A stretch of DNA of 64,000 nt from the NCBI RefSeq assembly GCF_001691555.1, contig NZ_MAYN01000008.1, positions 2,038,682 to 2,102,681 on the forward strand, read 5' to 3'. Below the pieces are notes generated by a model, which saw only the letters and a list, made by a program, of their open reading frames with translations, did not search any database and had not been told where the DNA came from. Position 1 is the stretch's first letter. Every line of letters starts with the position of its first letter. This stretch comes from Pantoea eucrina (GTDB lineage Bacteria > Pseudomonadota > Gammaproteobacteria > Enterobacterales > Enterobacteriaceae). Shown here in pieces: positions 35,543 to 46,315 of this stretch. The position numbers and the translations under genes are program-made.

Positions 35543-36190
35543 ATGGATACTCAATCCGACAAAGTTACCTTAACCCTGTTTTACGCGGGCTGCTTTGTTG
35601 TCTATTACCTCATAACGATGCTGATTACGCTCTTTCCTAACTACAGCGCGTTACGTAATGATGGGTTGCTGGTACCGGTTCTCTGCCTGTTTGAGTTCGC
35701 CGTGATCTATCCGCTCTACCGCTTTTATTGTCAGCGTCGCAGCGATATCCCGCTGGGTGCACTGCGCCCTCTGCAGACGCTGCTGTTTATCGGTGCGCTG
35801 TTTCTGCTGATGATGGCTCAGACCCGGTTTTTGCAGCCGGAAGGCTGGCTGATTGAGCAGAGCCAGCAGGGGCGCAACTCGATGCTGATCCTGCTGCTGA
35901 CGGCGGTACTGCTGGCGCCGGTATTTGAGGAAGTGCTGTTTCGCGGTTTTCTGCTGCAGGCGTTTCTGCTCTGGGCACCCCGCAGCCGCTTCGCCTGCAT
36001 GCTGCTGACTTCCCTGCTGTTTGCGGCGCTGCACACGCAATATGTGCACTGGGAAACGCTGGTGGCGCTGACGCTCTTTTCACTGCTGCTCTGCTATGCG
36101 CGCCTGCGCAGTAATAACCTGGCCCTGCCTATCTTTCTGCATACGCTGAATAATCTGATTGCAATACTGCCCGCCTGGTTCTTTGCCTGA
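35543..36190 (+). CDS. CPBP-family intramembrane metalloprotease
   Basis: This is a roughly 215-residue membrane protein with six or seven predicted spans. It carries the CPBP (Abi) motifs: 'APVFEEVLFRGFLL' with the EE and R of motif 1, 'FAALHTQYVHW' with the motif-2 His, and 'FLHTLNNLIA' with the motif-3 His/Asn. This is the family of type II CAAX prenyl-endopeptidase-like proteases, many of uncertain substrate. The start is uncertain: an ATG 30 bases upstream (35513) is also in frame, and neither has a clear ribosome site. Confidence 0.8.
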   Translation: MDTQSDKVTLTLFYAGCFVVYYLITMLITLFPNYSALRNDGLLVPVLCLFEFAVIYPLYRFYCQRRSDIPLGALRPLQTLLFIGALFLLMMAQTRFLQPEGWLIEQSQQGRNSMLILLLTAVLLAPVFEEVLFRGFLLQAFLLWAPRSRFACMLLTSLLFAALHTQYVHWETLVALTLFSLLLCYARLRSNNLALPIFLHTLNNLIAILPAWFFA

Positions 36191-36281
36191 TCGGCTTCAC
36201 TGTTTACCTGTGCTCTCCTCTGTCGCCGCGCATTTTCAGTTACTATCACGCTTACACATGAAGGGATGACGGGACGGAAAA

Positions 36282-38751
<2,470 letters not shown>

Positions 38752-39072
38752 TTACTGTTGTGCCGCCAGTTCACGACGTAGCTGAATGATCTCTTCTGCC
38801 AGTTCGCGGCAGAGCATGGCGTTCATCAGGTGATCCTGGGCATGCACCATAATCAGGTTAACCGGAATTTTCCCGCAGCCTTCATCAGCCCCAATCAGTT
38901 CCGTCTGGATACGATGCGCCGCTTTCGCTGCCTGCGTGGCGGCCGTGAGCTGTGCGTCTGCGTCACTCCACGCCTGATTACGCGCCGCGCGCAGCGCCTG
39001 CATGGCGCAGGAGCGCGCCTCGCCCGCCTGAATAATCAGTTCCATTACCGTGCTTTCATCAATTTCCATCAT
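38752..39072 (-). CDS. PTS lactose/cellobiose-type EIIA
   Basis: The 106-residue, all-helical EIIA protein passes phosphate from HPr to EIIB. The phosphorylated His77 and the metal-binding Asp80 lie in 'VHAQDHLMNA'. Its start overlaps the EIIC stop by 4 bases (ATGA), so it is translationally coupled; a second ATG directly follows. It resembles ChbA/CelC. Confidence 0.92.
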   Translation of the reverse strand: MMEIDESTVMELIIQAGEARSCAMQALRAARNQAWSDADAQLTAATQAAKAAHRIQTELIGADEGCGKIPVNLIMVHAQDHLMNAMLCRELAEEIIQLRRELAAQQ

Positions 39073-40385
39073 GACTCCTTAGCCAGTTGTGCCGCTGCGG
39101 CCTGCTCCTGCTCCTGTTGCAGCAGCTGTCGCTCATACATTTTGAAAAACGGGTAGTAGATAAGCGTGGCAATCGCCACCAGCACGGCGATCAGCACAAT
39201 CACGCGCCAGTCCCAGCCGGTTGACCAGGCTGCGCCAATCGGGGCGGGCGTGGTCCACGGCGCCAGCGACACCACGTGATTGATCAGGTTAGTTTTGGTG
39301 GCGGTCCAGGCGATCACGGCGTTAACCAGCGGCGCAAGCAGAAACGGAATAAACAGAATGGGGTTCATCACCACCGGTGAGCCAAAAATTACCGGCTCGT
39401 TGATGTTAAACATGCTGGGCACAATACTCAGCTTGCCAATTGAACGCAGATGCGCTGACCGGCTGCGCAGATAAAGCAGCACCAGTCCCATGGTGGAACC
39501 GGAGCCGCCTATCACGATAAAAAACTGCCAGAAGGGTTCAATAAACACGTGCATGACCGGCTCTCCGGCGTTCAGCGCCTGCTGATTTAGCCCGAGATTG
39601 GTCAGCCAGAACGCCTGCAGGATCCCTCCTACGATCACCGCACCATGAATGCCGGCAAACCACAGCATATGGCACAAAAGCACTGCAATCAGTACCGCAG
39701 GCAGTGAGTCCGACGCGGAGATGACCGGCGCGAAGATGGCCATAATCGCCTGAGGCAGCAGCATGCCAAACTGCGCCTGCACCCACAGGCTGAGCGGAAA
39801 CAGCGTCAGGAAAATGGCGACAATCGGGATCAGCAGATCAAACGACTGACGAATTTTCGGCGGAACCTGCTCGGGCAGCTTAAAGCCGATATGGTGTTTC
39901 TGCAGGAAATGCATCATTTCCGTGGCGAACAGCGCGACCAGAATCGCCGTGAAGATCCCTTCACCACCCAGCGAGCCCACCGGCAGCGTCTTATCGCTCT
40001 GGGGAGCGGCCACCACCAGGAAAGCCATCAGCGACAGGCTGGCCGCCATAAAACCATTCATTTTGTAGCTGCTGGCAAGGTTATAGGCGATAGCACTGGC
40101 GATATAGAGCGCCATAATGCCCATCGTCATGTTGTAGGGCATCATGATCTGGGCTTCGTGCGCCCGCACCATACCCAGCCACCACTGTGCGAAGGCCCAT
40201 GAACTGTCGGCAGAAAACGGCGGATGGGCAAACAACAGCATAAAGGAGCCGACAATCAGAAACGGCATAGAGGCGATGAAACCATCGCGAATTGCGATCA
40301 CGTGACGCTGGCTGGAGAGGCGTCCGGCAAATGGACTGATCCGGTTTTCAATGACGCCAAATAAAGATTCGCTGATGCTGCTCAT
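39069..40385 (-). CDS. PTS lactose/cellobiose-type EIIC permease
   Basis: The 438-residue inner-membrane permease has about ten membrane segments and the family blocks 'RDGFIASMPFLIVGSFMLLF', 'GIHGAVIVGGILQAFW', 'GGSGSTMGL' and 'NINEPVIFGSPVVMNP', which form the sugar site. The ATG at 40385 with AAGGAG 7 bases ahead is chosen over the longer ATG at 40412. It lies between EIIB and EIIA genes and imports a beta-linked disaccharide or glucoside with phosphorylation. Confidence 0.93.
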   Translation of the reverse strand: MSSISESLFGVIENRISPFAGRLSSQRHVIAIRDGFIASMPFLIVGSFMLLFAHPPFSADSSWAFAQWWLGMVRAHEAQIMMPYNMTMGIMALYIASAIAYNLASSYKMNGFMAASLSLMAFLVVAAPQSDKTLPVGSLGGEGIFTAILVALFATEMMHFLQKHHIGFKLPEQVPPKIRQSFDLLIPIVAIFLTLFPLSLWVQAQFGMLLPQAIMAIFAPVISASDSLPAVLIAVLLCHMLWFAGIHGAVIVGGILQAFWLTNLGLNQQALNAGEPVMHVFIEPFWQFFIVIGGSGSTMGLVLLYLRSRSAHLRSIGKLSIVPSMFNINEPVIFGSPVVMNPILFIPFLLAPLVNAVIAWTATKTNLINHVVSLAPWTTPAPIGAAWSTGWDWRVIVLIAVLVAIATLIYYPFFKMYERQLLQQEQEQAAAAQLAKES

Positions 40386-40473
40386 GGGCAAGCTCCTTGC
40401 AACAGGCAACAAGAGAATTAACCTGCACAGCGGCTGTGCAGGCGGAAGAATTATTTGAGTGCAGGCGTTATTT

Positions 40474-40782
40474 TCAGGCGTGAATCAGCTTTAAGGAATC
40501 CGCTAATATTTTCTCGCCATTCATCATGCCGTAATCCATGCTATTTATCACGGCAATAGGCTTATTAAGCTGCTGAGCTATCGGAGCAAAATCAGCCAGT
40601 TTATATTTGATTTGCGGCCCAAGCAGACAGCAATCAACATCCTGAATTTCATCGTTAAACTCTTCTATTCCCACCGCTTTTATCTCGACATCAACACCCT
40701 GCTCTTTTGCCGCTTTTTCCATTTTCTGCACCACCATGCTGGTGGACATTCCGGCGGCACAGCACAGTAAAATTTTTGGCAT
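40474..40782 (-). CDS. PTS lactose/cellobiose-type EIIB
   Basis: The 102-residue EIIB protein phosphorylates the incoming sugar. The active-site loop 'CCAAGMSTSM' starts at residues 7-8; by comparison with ChbB, Cys8 carries the phosphate. 'CCLLGPQIKYKL' and 'INSMDYGMMNGEKIL' are family blocks. It is the promoter-proximal gene of EIIB-EIIC-EIIA-glucosidase, preceded by GAGGAA and by the operator described below. Confidence 0.93.
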   Translation of the reverse strand: MPKILLCCAAGMSTSMVVQKMEKAAKEQGVDVEIKAVGIEEFNDEIQDVDCCLLGPQIKYKLADFAPIAQQLNKPIAVINSMDYGMMNGEKILADSLKLIHA

Positions 40783-40836
40783 GATCGTTTCCTCTGAATG
40801 GCGTTTAATTAACGAATACACAGCCAGCAGATTTTC

Positions 40837-40850
40837 TGCAACCGGTTTCA
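40837..40850 (-). promoter_or_regulatory. AscG-type operator of the beta-glucoside PTS operon
   Basis: TGCAACCGGTTTCA is a 14-base palindrome with one mismatched pair, and differs by one base from TGAAACCGGTTTCA, the AscG consensus as I recall it. It lies 55 bases before EIIB. On the minus strand TTGATA (40877-40882) and TATCCA (40855-40860), 16 bases apart, could be the -35 and -10, which places the operator over the transcription start. Confidence 0.7.
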
Positions 40851-40964
40851 GATCTGGATACAGAAAGTGTGAGAAATATCAAAACTCAATCCGGATAAAT
40901 TAAGTGGCAAAGAAATAATGCAGGATGGTGATTATATAATGGCAGGTGCGTAATCGCATGAGAA

Positions 40965-41020
40965 AGCCGTCTGGCAGACGCCGCAGTTCAGTTAACGGCT
41001 GCGGCGCTTACCGGACGGCT
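40965..41020 (-). terminator. Branched hairpin downstream of the 41028 gene
   Basis: The outer arms AGCCGTC and GACGGCT enclose an inner stem CGCCGCAG/CTGCGGCG. It directly follows the small minus-strand gene and probably ends its transcript, although no T-run is present. Confidence 0.55.
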
Positions 41021-41027
41021 GACGCTA

Positions 41028-41225
41028 TCAGGAGATAGCAGACTCTTTGTGTTTATCTGCTTCGAAGTGACTCTTGAACTGCTCGTAAATGGAAATCATA
41101 TTTGACGCATCGCCATGCAGGGGGCTCAGTTTTCCGGCACGGACCAGCTCAATAACCAGCTGCAGGGCAGCCTGTTTTGGACTGCTGGCAGGATGGGCAA
41201 TATCAGACATGCTTTTCTCACTCAT
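41028..41225 (-). CDS. Small hydrophilic protein, unknown function
   Basis: The product has up to 65 residues (60 if the second ATG at 41210 is used). A helical segment 'SPKQAALQLVIELVRAGKLSPLHGDASNMISIYEQF' spans the middle and the end is charged. The amino-acid composition is protein-like and a structured hairpin follows the stop. I do not recognise the family. Neither start has a strong ribosome site. Confidence 0.55.
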   Translation of the reverse strand: MSEKSMSDIAHPASSPKQAALQLVIELVRAGKLSPLHGDASNMISIYEQFKSHFEADKHKESAIS

Positions 41226-41421
41226 TTAAAGGGGTCAGCTGCACAGTTTAGCCTGGATTATGCCGGGTTTGGATGCGCAGCGCGCTGCTATCAGACCGTT
41301 CGGATAAAAAAGCCGCTCAGGGTGTTCATTGACCTGTGAGGCAATTGTCTATACTGGATCAAAAAAGGGAACACACAGCCACACATTCCGTACCAGCGCG
41401 AAGGTGTTAAAGGAGCCGGTT

Positions 41422-41592
41422 ATGCTGATTGGTTTTGTTTTATTAGTGAGTGCCTGCGGGCATGATGCCTGTGACGCGTTACCGGTGTCAGAGCGTATTT
41501 ATCCGACGAAAACGGCCTGTGAAACCATGGCCAATCGTATCTATAAAGTGCGCCCTAATGTGGTCTTACTGTGTGGCGAAGTACATCGCTGA
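41422..41592 (+). CDS. Small cysteine-containing hydrophobic-leader protein
   Basis: The 56-residue frame starts at the ATG at 41422 with AAAGGAG 7 bases ahead; a longer in-frame ATG upstream has no ribosome site. It opens with a hydrophobic stretch (MLIGFVLLVSACG) followed by 'DACDALPVSERIYPTKTACETMANRIY' and 'VVLLCGEVHR', four cysteines in total. The layout recalls the small DUF1482/YebW-type proteins, but the match is weak. The location is uncertain, either membrane-associated or exported. Confidence 0.6.
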   Translation: MLIGFVLLVSACGHDACDALPVSERIYPTKTACETMANRIYKVRPNVVLLCGEVHR

Positions 41593-41694
41593 ATTGAGAC
41601 CAGGATTTGCTGCATTGCGCACATTTTAGCCAGCTGCCATTGCAAGCACTGGCAATAAGGTTCAAAATATAAGCTGTTTTACACTATCATCGTT

Positions 41695-41943
41695 GTGAAT
41701 CCCATGAAGAAATCGCGCCCCCGCCGTCCTGCCGGACGCTGGGTTTATTACATTTTGTATGACGGTATCCTCTGGCCCTGCCCGGTACGCTGGGAGTGGG
41801 AAAATGGCTTTGATGGCTGGCTACCCTTCTACTATTCACCCACGTTTGAGTTTGTGGCGGGCGATCCGCGCAAGGCGTATCGTATTGCGCGCAGCAGCCT
41901 GCGCAACGTGCGCGAAGCACTGCATGATGCAGAGTATGCCTGA
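41695..41943 (+). CDS. Small aromatic-rich protein, unknown function
   Basis: The product has 82 residues from the GTG at 41695, or 79 from the ATG at 41704. The first half is rich in Trp and Tyr ('GRWVYYILYDGILWPCPVRWEWENGF'). The second half is a basic helix ('DPRKAYRIARSSLRNVREAL'). No ribosome site is evident. A perfect hairpin follows. I do not recognise the family. Confidence 0.6.
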   Translation: MNPMKKSRPRRPAGRWVYYILYDGILWPCPVRWEWENGFDGWLPFYYSPTFEFVAGDPRKAYRIARSSLRNVREALHDAEYA

Positions 41944-41953
41944 GGGCAGAAAC

Positions 41954-41979
41954 AACGATGCGCCCGCAGGCGCATCGTT
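41954..41979. terminator. Bidirectional hairpin before osmC
   Basis: AACGATGCGCC and GGCGCATCGTT form a perfect 11-bp stem around CGCA between two convergent genes. Confidence 0.8.
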
Positions 41980-42007
41980 AAAGCATTGACCGTTACGCGT
42001 TGCGCAA

Positions 42008-42436
42008 TCAGTTATTCAGCGTGTAATCCAGCGTAATTTCCGCATTCAGCAGCTGCGATACCGGGCAGCCTGCTTTCGCTTTCTGAATAATCTCGTCAAA
42101 CGCGTCTTTATCCACACCTGGCAGCGAAATCGTGCTGGTGAGTGCCACTTTGGTAATAGCAAAGCCTTCGCCTTTTTTATCCAGCGAGACATCAGCGGTG
42201 GTGTCGATACTTTCCGCTTTGTGGCCGGCATTGCCCAGCATCAGCGACAGCGCCATAGAGAAACAGGCAGCGTGTGCAGCACCAATCAGCTCTTCCGGGT
42301 TCGTGCCTTTCTGGCCTTCAAAGCGCGTATTAAAACCATACGGCTGCTGATTCAGTACGCCACTCTCTGTGCTGACGGTACCTTTACCTTTGATATCACC
42401 TTCCCAGTGGGCCGATCCTTTCTTGTGAATGGTCAT
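42008..42436 (-). CDS. osmC: Osmotically inducible peroxiredoxin OsmC
   Basis: OsmC is a 142-residue thiol-dependent organic hydroperoxide reductase. It is colinear with E. coli OsmC ('MTIHKKGSAHWEGDIKGKGTVSTES', 'RFEGQKGTNPEELIGAAHAACFSMAL'). The two redox cysteines are in 'AACFSMAL' (near residue 58) and 'AGCPVSQLL' (near 124). The start at 42436, with AGGAGG upstream, is preferred over an in-frame ATG 27 bases earlier. Confidence 0.96.
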   Translation of the reverse strand: MTIHKKGSAHWEGDIKGKGTVSTESGVLNQQPYGFNTRFEGQKGTNPEELIGAAHAACFSMALSLMLGNAGHKAESIDTTADVSLDKKGEGFAITKVALTSTISLPGVDKDAFDEIIQKAKAGCPVSQLLNAEITLDYTLNN

Positions 42437-42496
42437 GTCATTCCTCCTGTTAGTGGACAGCACTCAGTATAGACAATCCACTCTGTTTTGCCTGGC

Positions 42497-43687
42497 TCAG
42501 CGTACCGCGCGCGGACGTGCGGGCTGTAAACCCGCTTCGCTCAGCAGTGCATTAGCCTGCACCAGCGACTCCTGCGTAATATCGGCGATCGATTTTGCAC
42601 CGGTCAGCGTCATCGCTACCCGCATCTCTTTTTCAATCAGCGTCAGCAGATTCTCCACGCCGCGCTGGCCGTGTGTGGCGAGCGCATAGATAAAGGCGCG
42701 CCCCAGCAGTACGCTGTCGGCACCCAGCGCCAGCATGCGCACCACATCCAGACCGCTGCGAATGCCGCTGTCTGCCAGAATGGTGATATCGCCTTTAACC
42801 GCATCGGCGATGGCCGGCAGCGCCCGCGCGGAGGAGAGTACGCCATCCAGCTGCCGTCCGCCGTGGTTAGAGACCACGATGCCGTCAGCGCCGAAACGCA
42901 CCGCGTCGCGCGCATCTTCCGCATCCAGGATCCCTTTAATCACCATCGGCCCCTCCCAGAAGTCGCGGATCCACTCCAGATCCTGCCAGGAGATCGAGGG
43001 ATCGAAGTTGTTTGCCAGCCAGCCAATATAGTCCTCCAGCCCGGTGGGCTTGCCGAGATAGGCCGAAATATTGCCCAGATCGTGAGGCCTTCCGTGTAGC
43101 CCGACGTCCCATGCCCACTGCGGATGCGTTGCCGCCTGCCAGTAACGACGCAGCGCGGCGTGCGGCCCGCTCATGCCGGAGTGCGCATCACGGTAGCGTG
43201 CGCCCGGCGTGGGCATATCGACCGTAAACACCAGCGTTGAACAGCCGGCGGCTTTGGCGCGCTCCAGCGCGTTACGCATAAATCCGCGATCGCGCAGCAC
43301 ATAGAGCTGAAACCACATCGGCCGGTTAATGGCCGGCGCCACCTCTTCAATTGGACAGAGCGAGACGGTAGAGAGCGTAAAGGGGATCCCCTTCTGCGCG
43401 GCTGCCCGCGCCGCCTGCACCTCTCCCCGGCGCGCATACATTCCGCATAACCCCACCGGCGCCAGCGCTACCGGCATCGCCAGCGTCTCGTTAAACAACC
43501 GGGTTTCCAGACTCAGCGCAGACATATTTTTCAGCACCCGCTGACGGAGCGCGACGTCAGAGAGGTCAGCCACGTTTCGCCGCAGGGTATGTTCGGCATA
43601 GGCACCGCCGTCAAGATAGTGAAACAGGAACGGGGGCAATATGCGTTGCGCTGCGGCGCGATAGTCACTGGCAGCAGAAATAATCAT
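42497..43687 (-). CDS. lldD: FMN-dependent L-lactate dehydrogenase LldD
   Basis: LldD is a 396-residue membrane-associated flavoenzyme that oxidises L-lactate to pyruvate and feeds the quinone pool. '[30 protein letters not shown]' opens the TIM barrel. The catalytic His and adjacent Arg lie in '[13 protein letters not shown]', and the FMN-phosphate region is '[22 protein letters not shown]'. Its start overlaps the lldR stop (TGATG), so it is translationally coupled as the last gene of lldPRD. Confidence 0.95.
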   Translation of the reverse strand: MIISAASDYRAAAQRILPPFLFHYLDGGAYAEHTLRRNVADLSDVALRQRVLKNMSALSLETRLFNETLAMPVALAPVGLCGMYARRGEVQAARAAAQKGIPFTLSTVSLCPIEEVAPAINRPMWFQLYVLRDRGFMRNALERAKAAGCSTLVFTVDMPTPGARYRDAHSGMSGPHAALRRYWQAATHPQWAWDVGLHGRPHDLGNISAYLGKPTGLEDYIGWLANNFDPSISWQDLEWIRDFWEGPMVIKGILDAEDARDAVRFGADGIVVSNHGGRQLDGVLSSARALPAIADAVKGDITILADSGIRSGLDVVRMLALGADSVLLGRAFIYALATHGQRGVENLLTLIEKEMRVAMTLTGAKSIADITQESLVQANALLSEAGLQPARPRAVR

Positions 43688-44463
43688 CAGGTGTTCTCCT
43701 TACGGGTCGCTGCCGTTTCACCCGGCAGGCGGGTAATGCGCGCCTGCCGCGCTTCATCTTCATGCAGCGTTTTCATCGTGGTATGGACAAAGCCGAGGTG
43801 ATCCATCGCCGCCTGACGCGCGGCGGCGGCGTCCCCCGCCATCACCGCATCAAACATCGCCTGATGCTGCTCATTAAGGCGGTTAAATATTACCGGCTGG
43901 GTATACATGCGCTGACGGCTGTGCAGGACCGAGGACTGCAGCAAATCGAAAAAGCCGCGCATGGTCTGCAGTAAGACCAGGTTGTGCGACGCCTCTGCGA
44001 TAGCGAGATGAAAACGCAGATCGGCCTGCGCCGCGAGATCGGGATCGCCGCAGTCGTTCAGTCGCAGCAGCGCATCAAAGGCGTAGCGCAGTTTTTCTTT
44101 ATCCGCTTCCGTTGCGCGCAGCGCGGCGTGCCACGCGGTGCTGGCCTCAATGGCGTGGCGCGCCTCCAGAATATCCCAGCGGTAGTCGGGATCGGCCGCC
44201 AGCAGCTGACGCATCGGTTCAACGATACGCTGTTCTGACCAGGGCTCCGGCGGCTGGCACAGCCATGTGCCGCCGCCGCGTTTGCTGATCAGGACGCCGC
44301 TGTTGATCAGCTGCTGAATCGCCTCGCGCAGGGAAGAGCGCGAGACGCCCAGCAGCGCCGCCAGCTGGCGTTCGCCCGGCAGCCGCATACCGGGCGTCAG
44401 CTGCTGCGCGCTGATCCAGGCGCTGAGACGCTCGCGCAGCGGCGTGCTCACGGGATCATCCAC
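43687..44463 (-). CDS. lldR: L-lactate-responsive regulator LldR
   Basis: LldR is a 258-residue GntR/FadR-type regulator. The winged helix is '[44 protein letters not shown]', and the FCD ligand domain holds '[17 protein letters not shown]' and '[32 protein letters not shown]', near-identical to E. coli LldR. It overlaps the lldP end by 16 bases. It is expected to bind the two operator palindromes upstream of lldP and respond to L-lactate. Confidence 0.95.
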   Translation of the reverse strand: MDDPVSTPLRERLSAWISAQQLTPGMRLPGERQLAALLGVSRSSLREAIQQLINSGVLISKRGGGTWLCQPPEPWSEQRIVEPMRQLLAADPDYRWDILEARHAIEASTAWHAALRATEADKEKLRYAFDALLRLNDCGDPDLAAQADLRFHLAIAEASHNLVLLQTMRGFFDLLQSSVLHSRQRMYTQPVIFNRLNEQHQAMFDAVMAGDAAAARQAAMDHLGFVHTTMKTLHEDEARQARITRLPGETAATRKENT

Positions 44464-46097
44464 GTCAGCACGTAGGCCTGCAGCGTGGTGATCACCCCGA
44501 CCATGCAGGTAAAAATCAGGCTGTGTTTTACAGTGAAGCGGAACAGATCGGACTCTTTCCCCACCAGCCCGACCGCCGCACAGGCGATGGCAATCGACTG
44601 CGGCGATATCATCTTGCCGGTCACGCCGCCGGTGGTATTGGCGGCCACCAGCAGAATATCGGACACGCCGATTTGCTGAGCCGTGGTGGCCTGCAGCGCA
44701 GCAAACAGCGCGTTGGAGGAGGTGTCCGATCCGGTCAGGAACACGCCCAGCCAGCCGAGAAACGGCGAGAAAAAGGTAAACGCCTGCCCGGTGTGCGCCA
44801 GCGCCAGCGCCAGCGTGGCGGAAAGCCCGGAGTAGTTAGAGATAAAGGCAAACGCCAGCACCATGCCGATAGAGTAGATCGGCAGCGCCAGCTCTTTCAG
44901 CGTCTCTGCGAACGTCTGCAGCGCCGCGCGCGGTTTCATCCGCAGCCAGAGGATCGACAGCAGCGCCGCAACCAGAATCGCCGTGCCGGTGGCGGAAACC
45001 ACATCGAATTTAAACAGTGCAGCGTACGGCGTGGCCTGACTCACTACCGGCGGCATCCGCGCCACCAGTTCATGCAGCAGCGGTACCGGCACGGTAAAGA
45101 CCCAGTCATAGAGCACGCCGCCTTTGGCGAACAGCGCCTTGAACGGGGGGATGCTCCACAGCGTCACCGTTGCCGTCAGAAACAGAAACGGCATCCATGC
45201 GCGCACAATTTGCGCCAGCGTGTAGCGCTGCGCGTCCGGCGCGGCGTCAGCGGTATCGCGCTCTTCAAAACGGAAAATGCGTACCGGCTGCCAGCGACGT
45301 AAAAACAGCGTCAGACAGATCAATGAGGCGAGCGAGGAGATAATATCCGGCAGCTCCGGCCCGAGAAAGTTGGAACTCAGGAACTGGGCAATGGCAAACG
45401 ATCCTCCCGCCACGATCACCGCCGGCCAGGTCTCTTTCACCCCGCGCCAGCCATCCATAATCGCCATGATCCAGAACAGCACAATCAGCGTCAGAAACGG
45501 CAGCTGCCGCCCGGCCATCTGGCCAATCTGAAAGCTGTCCAGCCCGGTGACCTGCCCGGCCACAATAATCGGAATACCCATCGCGCCGAACGCTACCGGG
45601 GCCGTATTGACAATTAAACAGAGGCCCGCCGCATAAAGCGGTTTAAAGCCCAGCCCGACCAGCAGCGCAGCGGTAATGGCCACCGGCGCACCAAAGCCTG
45701 CAGCGCCCTCCAGAAAGGCACCGAACGCAAACCCGACGATCAGCATCTGCAGGCGCTGATCCGGCGTGATCGACAGGATCGACGCACGGATAATGTCAAA
45801 CTGCCCGGTTTTAACTGAGATTTTATACACAAACACGGCGGCAATGATGATCCAGGCGATCGGCCACAGACCATAGAAAAACCCGTACACCGCCGATGCC
45901 AGCGCCTGCCCCACTGGCATGCCATACAGCAGCAGCGCCACCAGCAGCGCCAGCACAACGGTAGCCGTGCCCGCCTGATAGCCTTTAAGCTTGAGTTTAA
46001 TCAGCGCGAAAAAGAAAAAAACAATCGGGATCACTGCGACTAAGCTGGAAAGCCACAGATTATTAAGCGGATCATAATTTTGCTGCCATACCTGCAT
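44448..46097 (-). CDS. lldP: L-lactate permease LldP
   Basis: LldP is a 549-residue, roughly 12-span inner-membrane lactate/proton symporter. The N-terminus '[25 protein letters not shown]' and '[27 protein letters not shown]' are LldP signatures. The ATG at 46097 with a GGAG ribosome site is used rather than the longer ATG at 46154. It is the first gene of lldPRD and is controlled from the 217-base region upstream. Confidence 0.95.
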   Translation of the reverse strand: MQVWQQNYDPLNNLWLSSLVAVIPIVFFFFALIKLKLKGYQAGTATVVLALLVALLLYGMPVGQALASAVYGFFYGLWPIAWIIIAAVFVYKISVKTGQFDIIRASILSITPDQRLQMLIVGFAFGAFLEGAAGFGAPVAITAALLVGLGFKPLYAAGLCLIVNTAPVAFGAMGIPIIVAGQVTGLDSFQIGQMAGRQLPFLTLIVLFWIMAIMDGWRGVKETWPAVIVAGGSFAIAQFLSSNFLGPELPDIISSLASLICLTLFLRRWQPVRIFRFEERDTADAAPDAQRYTLAQIVRAWMPFLFLTATVTLWSIPPFKALFAKGGVLYDWVFTVPVPLLHELVARMPPVVSQATPYAALFKFDVVSATGTAILVAALLSILWLRMKPRAALQTFAETLKELALPIYSIGMVLAFAFISNYSGLSATLALALAHTGQAFTFFSPFLGWLGVFLTGSDTSSNALFAALQATTAQQIGVSDILLVAANTTGGVTGKMISPQSIAIACAAVGLVGKESDLFRFTVKHSLIFTCMVGVITTLQAYVLTWMIP

Positions 46098-46170
46098 GCC
46101 ATTATCTCCGGAGGAGTCAGACCGGCACGGTGCAGCAGAACATACACCGTGCAACAGTGCCCGTAACGCG

Positions 46171-46195
46171 CTGAAAGTGGTCGGACCGCTTTCAG
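46171..46195. promoter_or_regulatory. LldR operator O2 (proximal palindrome)
   Basis: CTGAAAG-tGGTCgGACCg-CTTTCAG is a 25-base near-perfect palindrome with a FadR-family core (TGGTCGGACC). It lies 74 bases before lldP and about 20-30 bases downstream of the likely transcription start. Confidence 0.75.
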
Positions 46196-46217
46196 AAAAC
46201 CGGGCTTATGGCGTCAG

Positions 46218-46246
46218 ATAGTTAATGCGTTGTTAACTGAAAGCAA
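46218..46246 (-). promoter_or_regulatory. Probable lldPRD promoter
   Basis: On the minus strand TTGCTT (46241-46246) and AACTAT (46218-46223) are separated by 17 bases. The inferred start near 46211 fits the known operator geometry, with one operator near -97 and one near +28. Confidence 0.6.
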
Positions 46247-46301
46247 CGCATTGCGGGAGAATTTTGCAGCAGTGTGACCAGACAAAAAGGTTTTACCGGC
46301 T

Positions 46302-46315
46302 TTGGTAGGACCAAT
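46302..46315. promoter_or_regulatory. LldR operator O1 (distal palindrome)
   Basis: ATTGGTCCTACCAA, read on the minus strand, fits the FadR-family pattern TNGTNNNACNA and resembles the E. coli lld operator as I recall it. Its last base coincides with the stop codon of the upstream transporter gene. Confidence 0.8.

Noticed and set aside
40868..40883. CRP site (TGTGA-N6-TCAAA) upstream of the PTS operon
   Set aside because: One half is imperfect, and its centre falls about 27 bases upstream of the inferred start, not at a usual CRP position.
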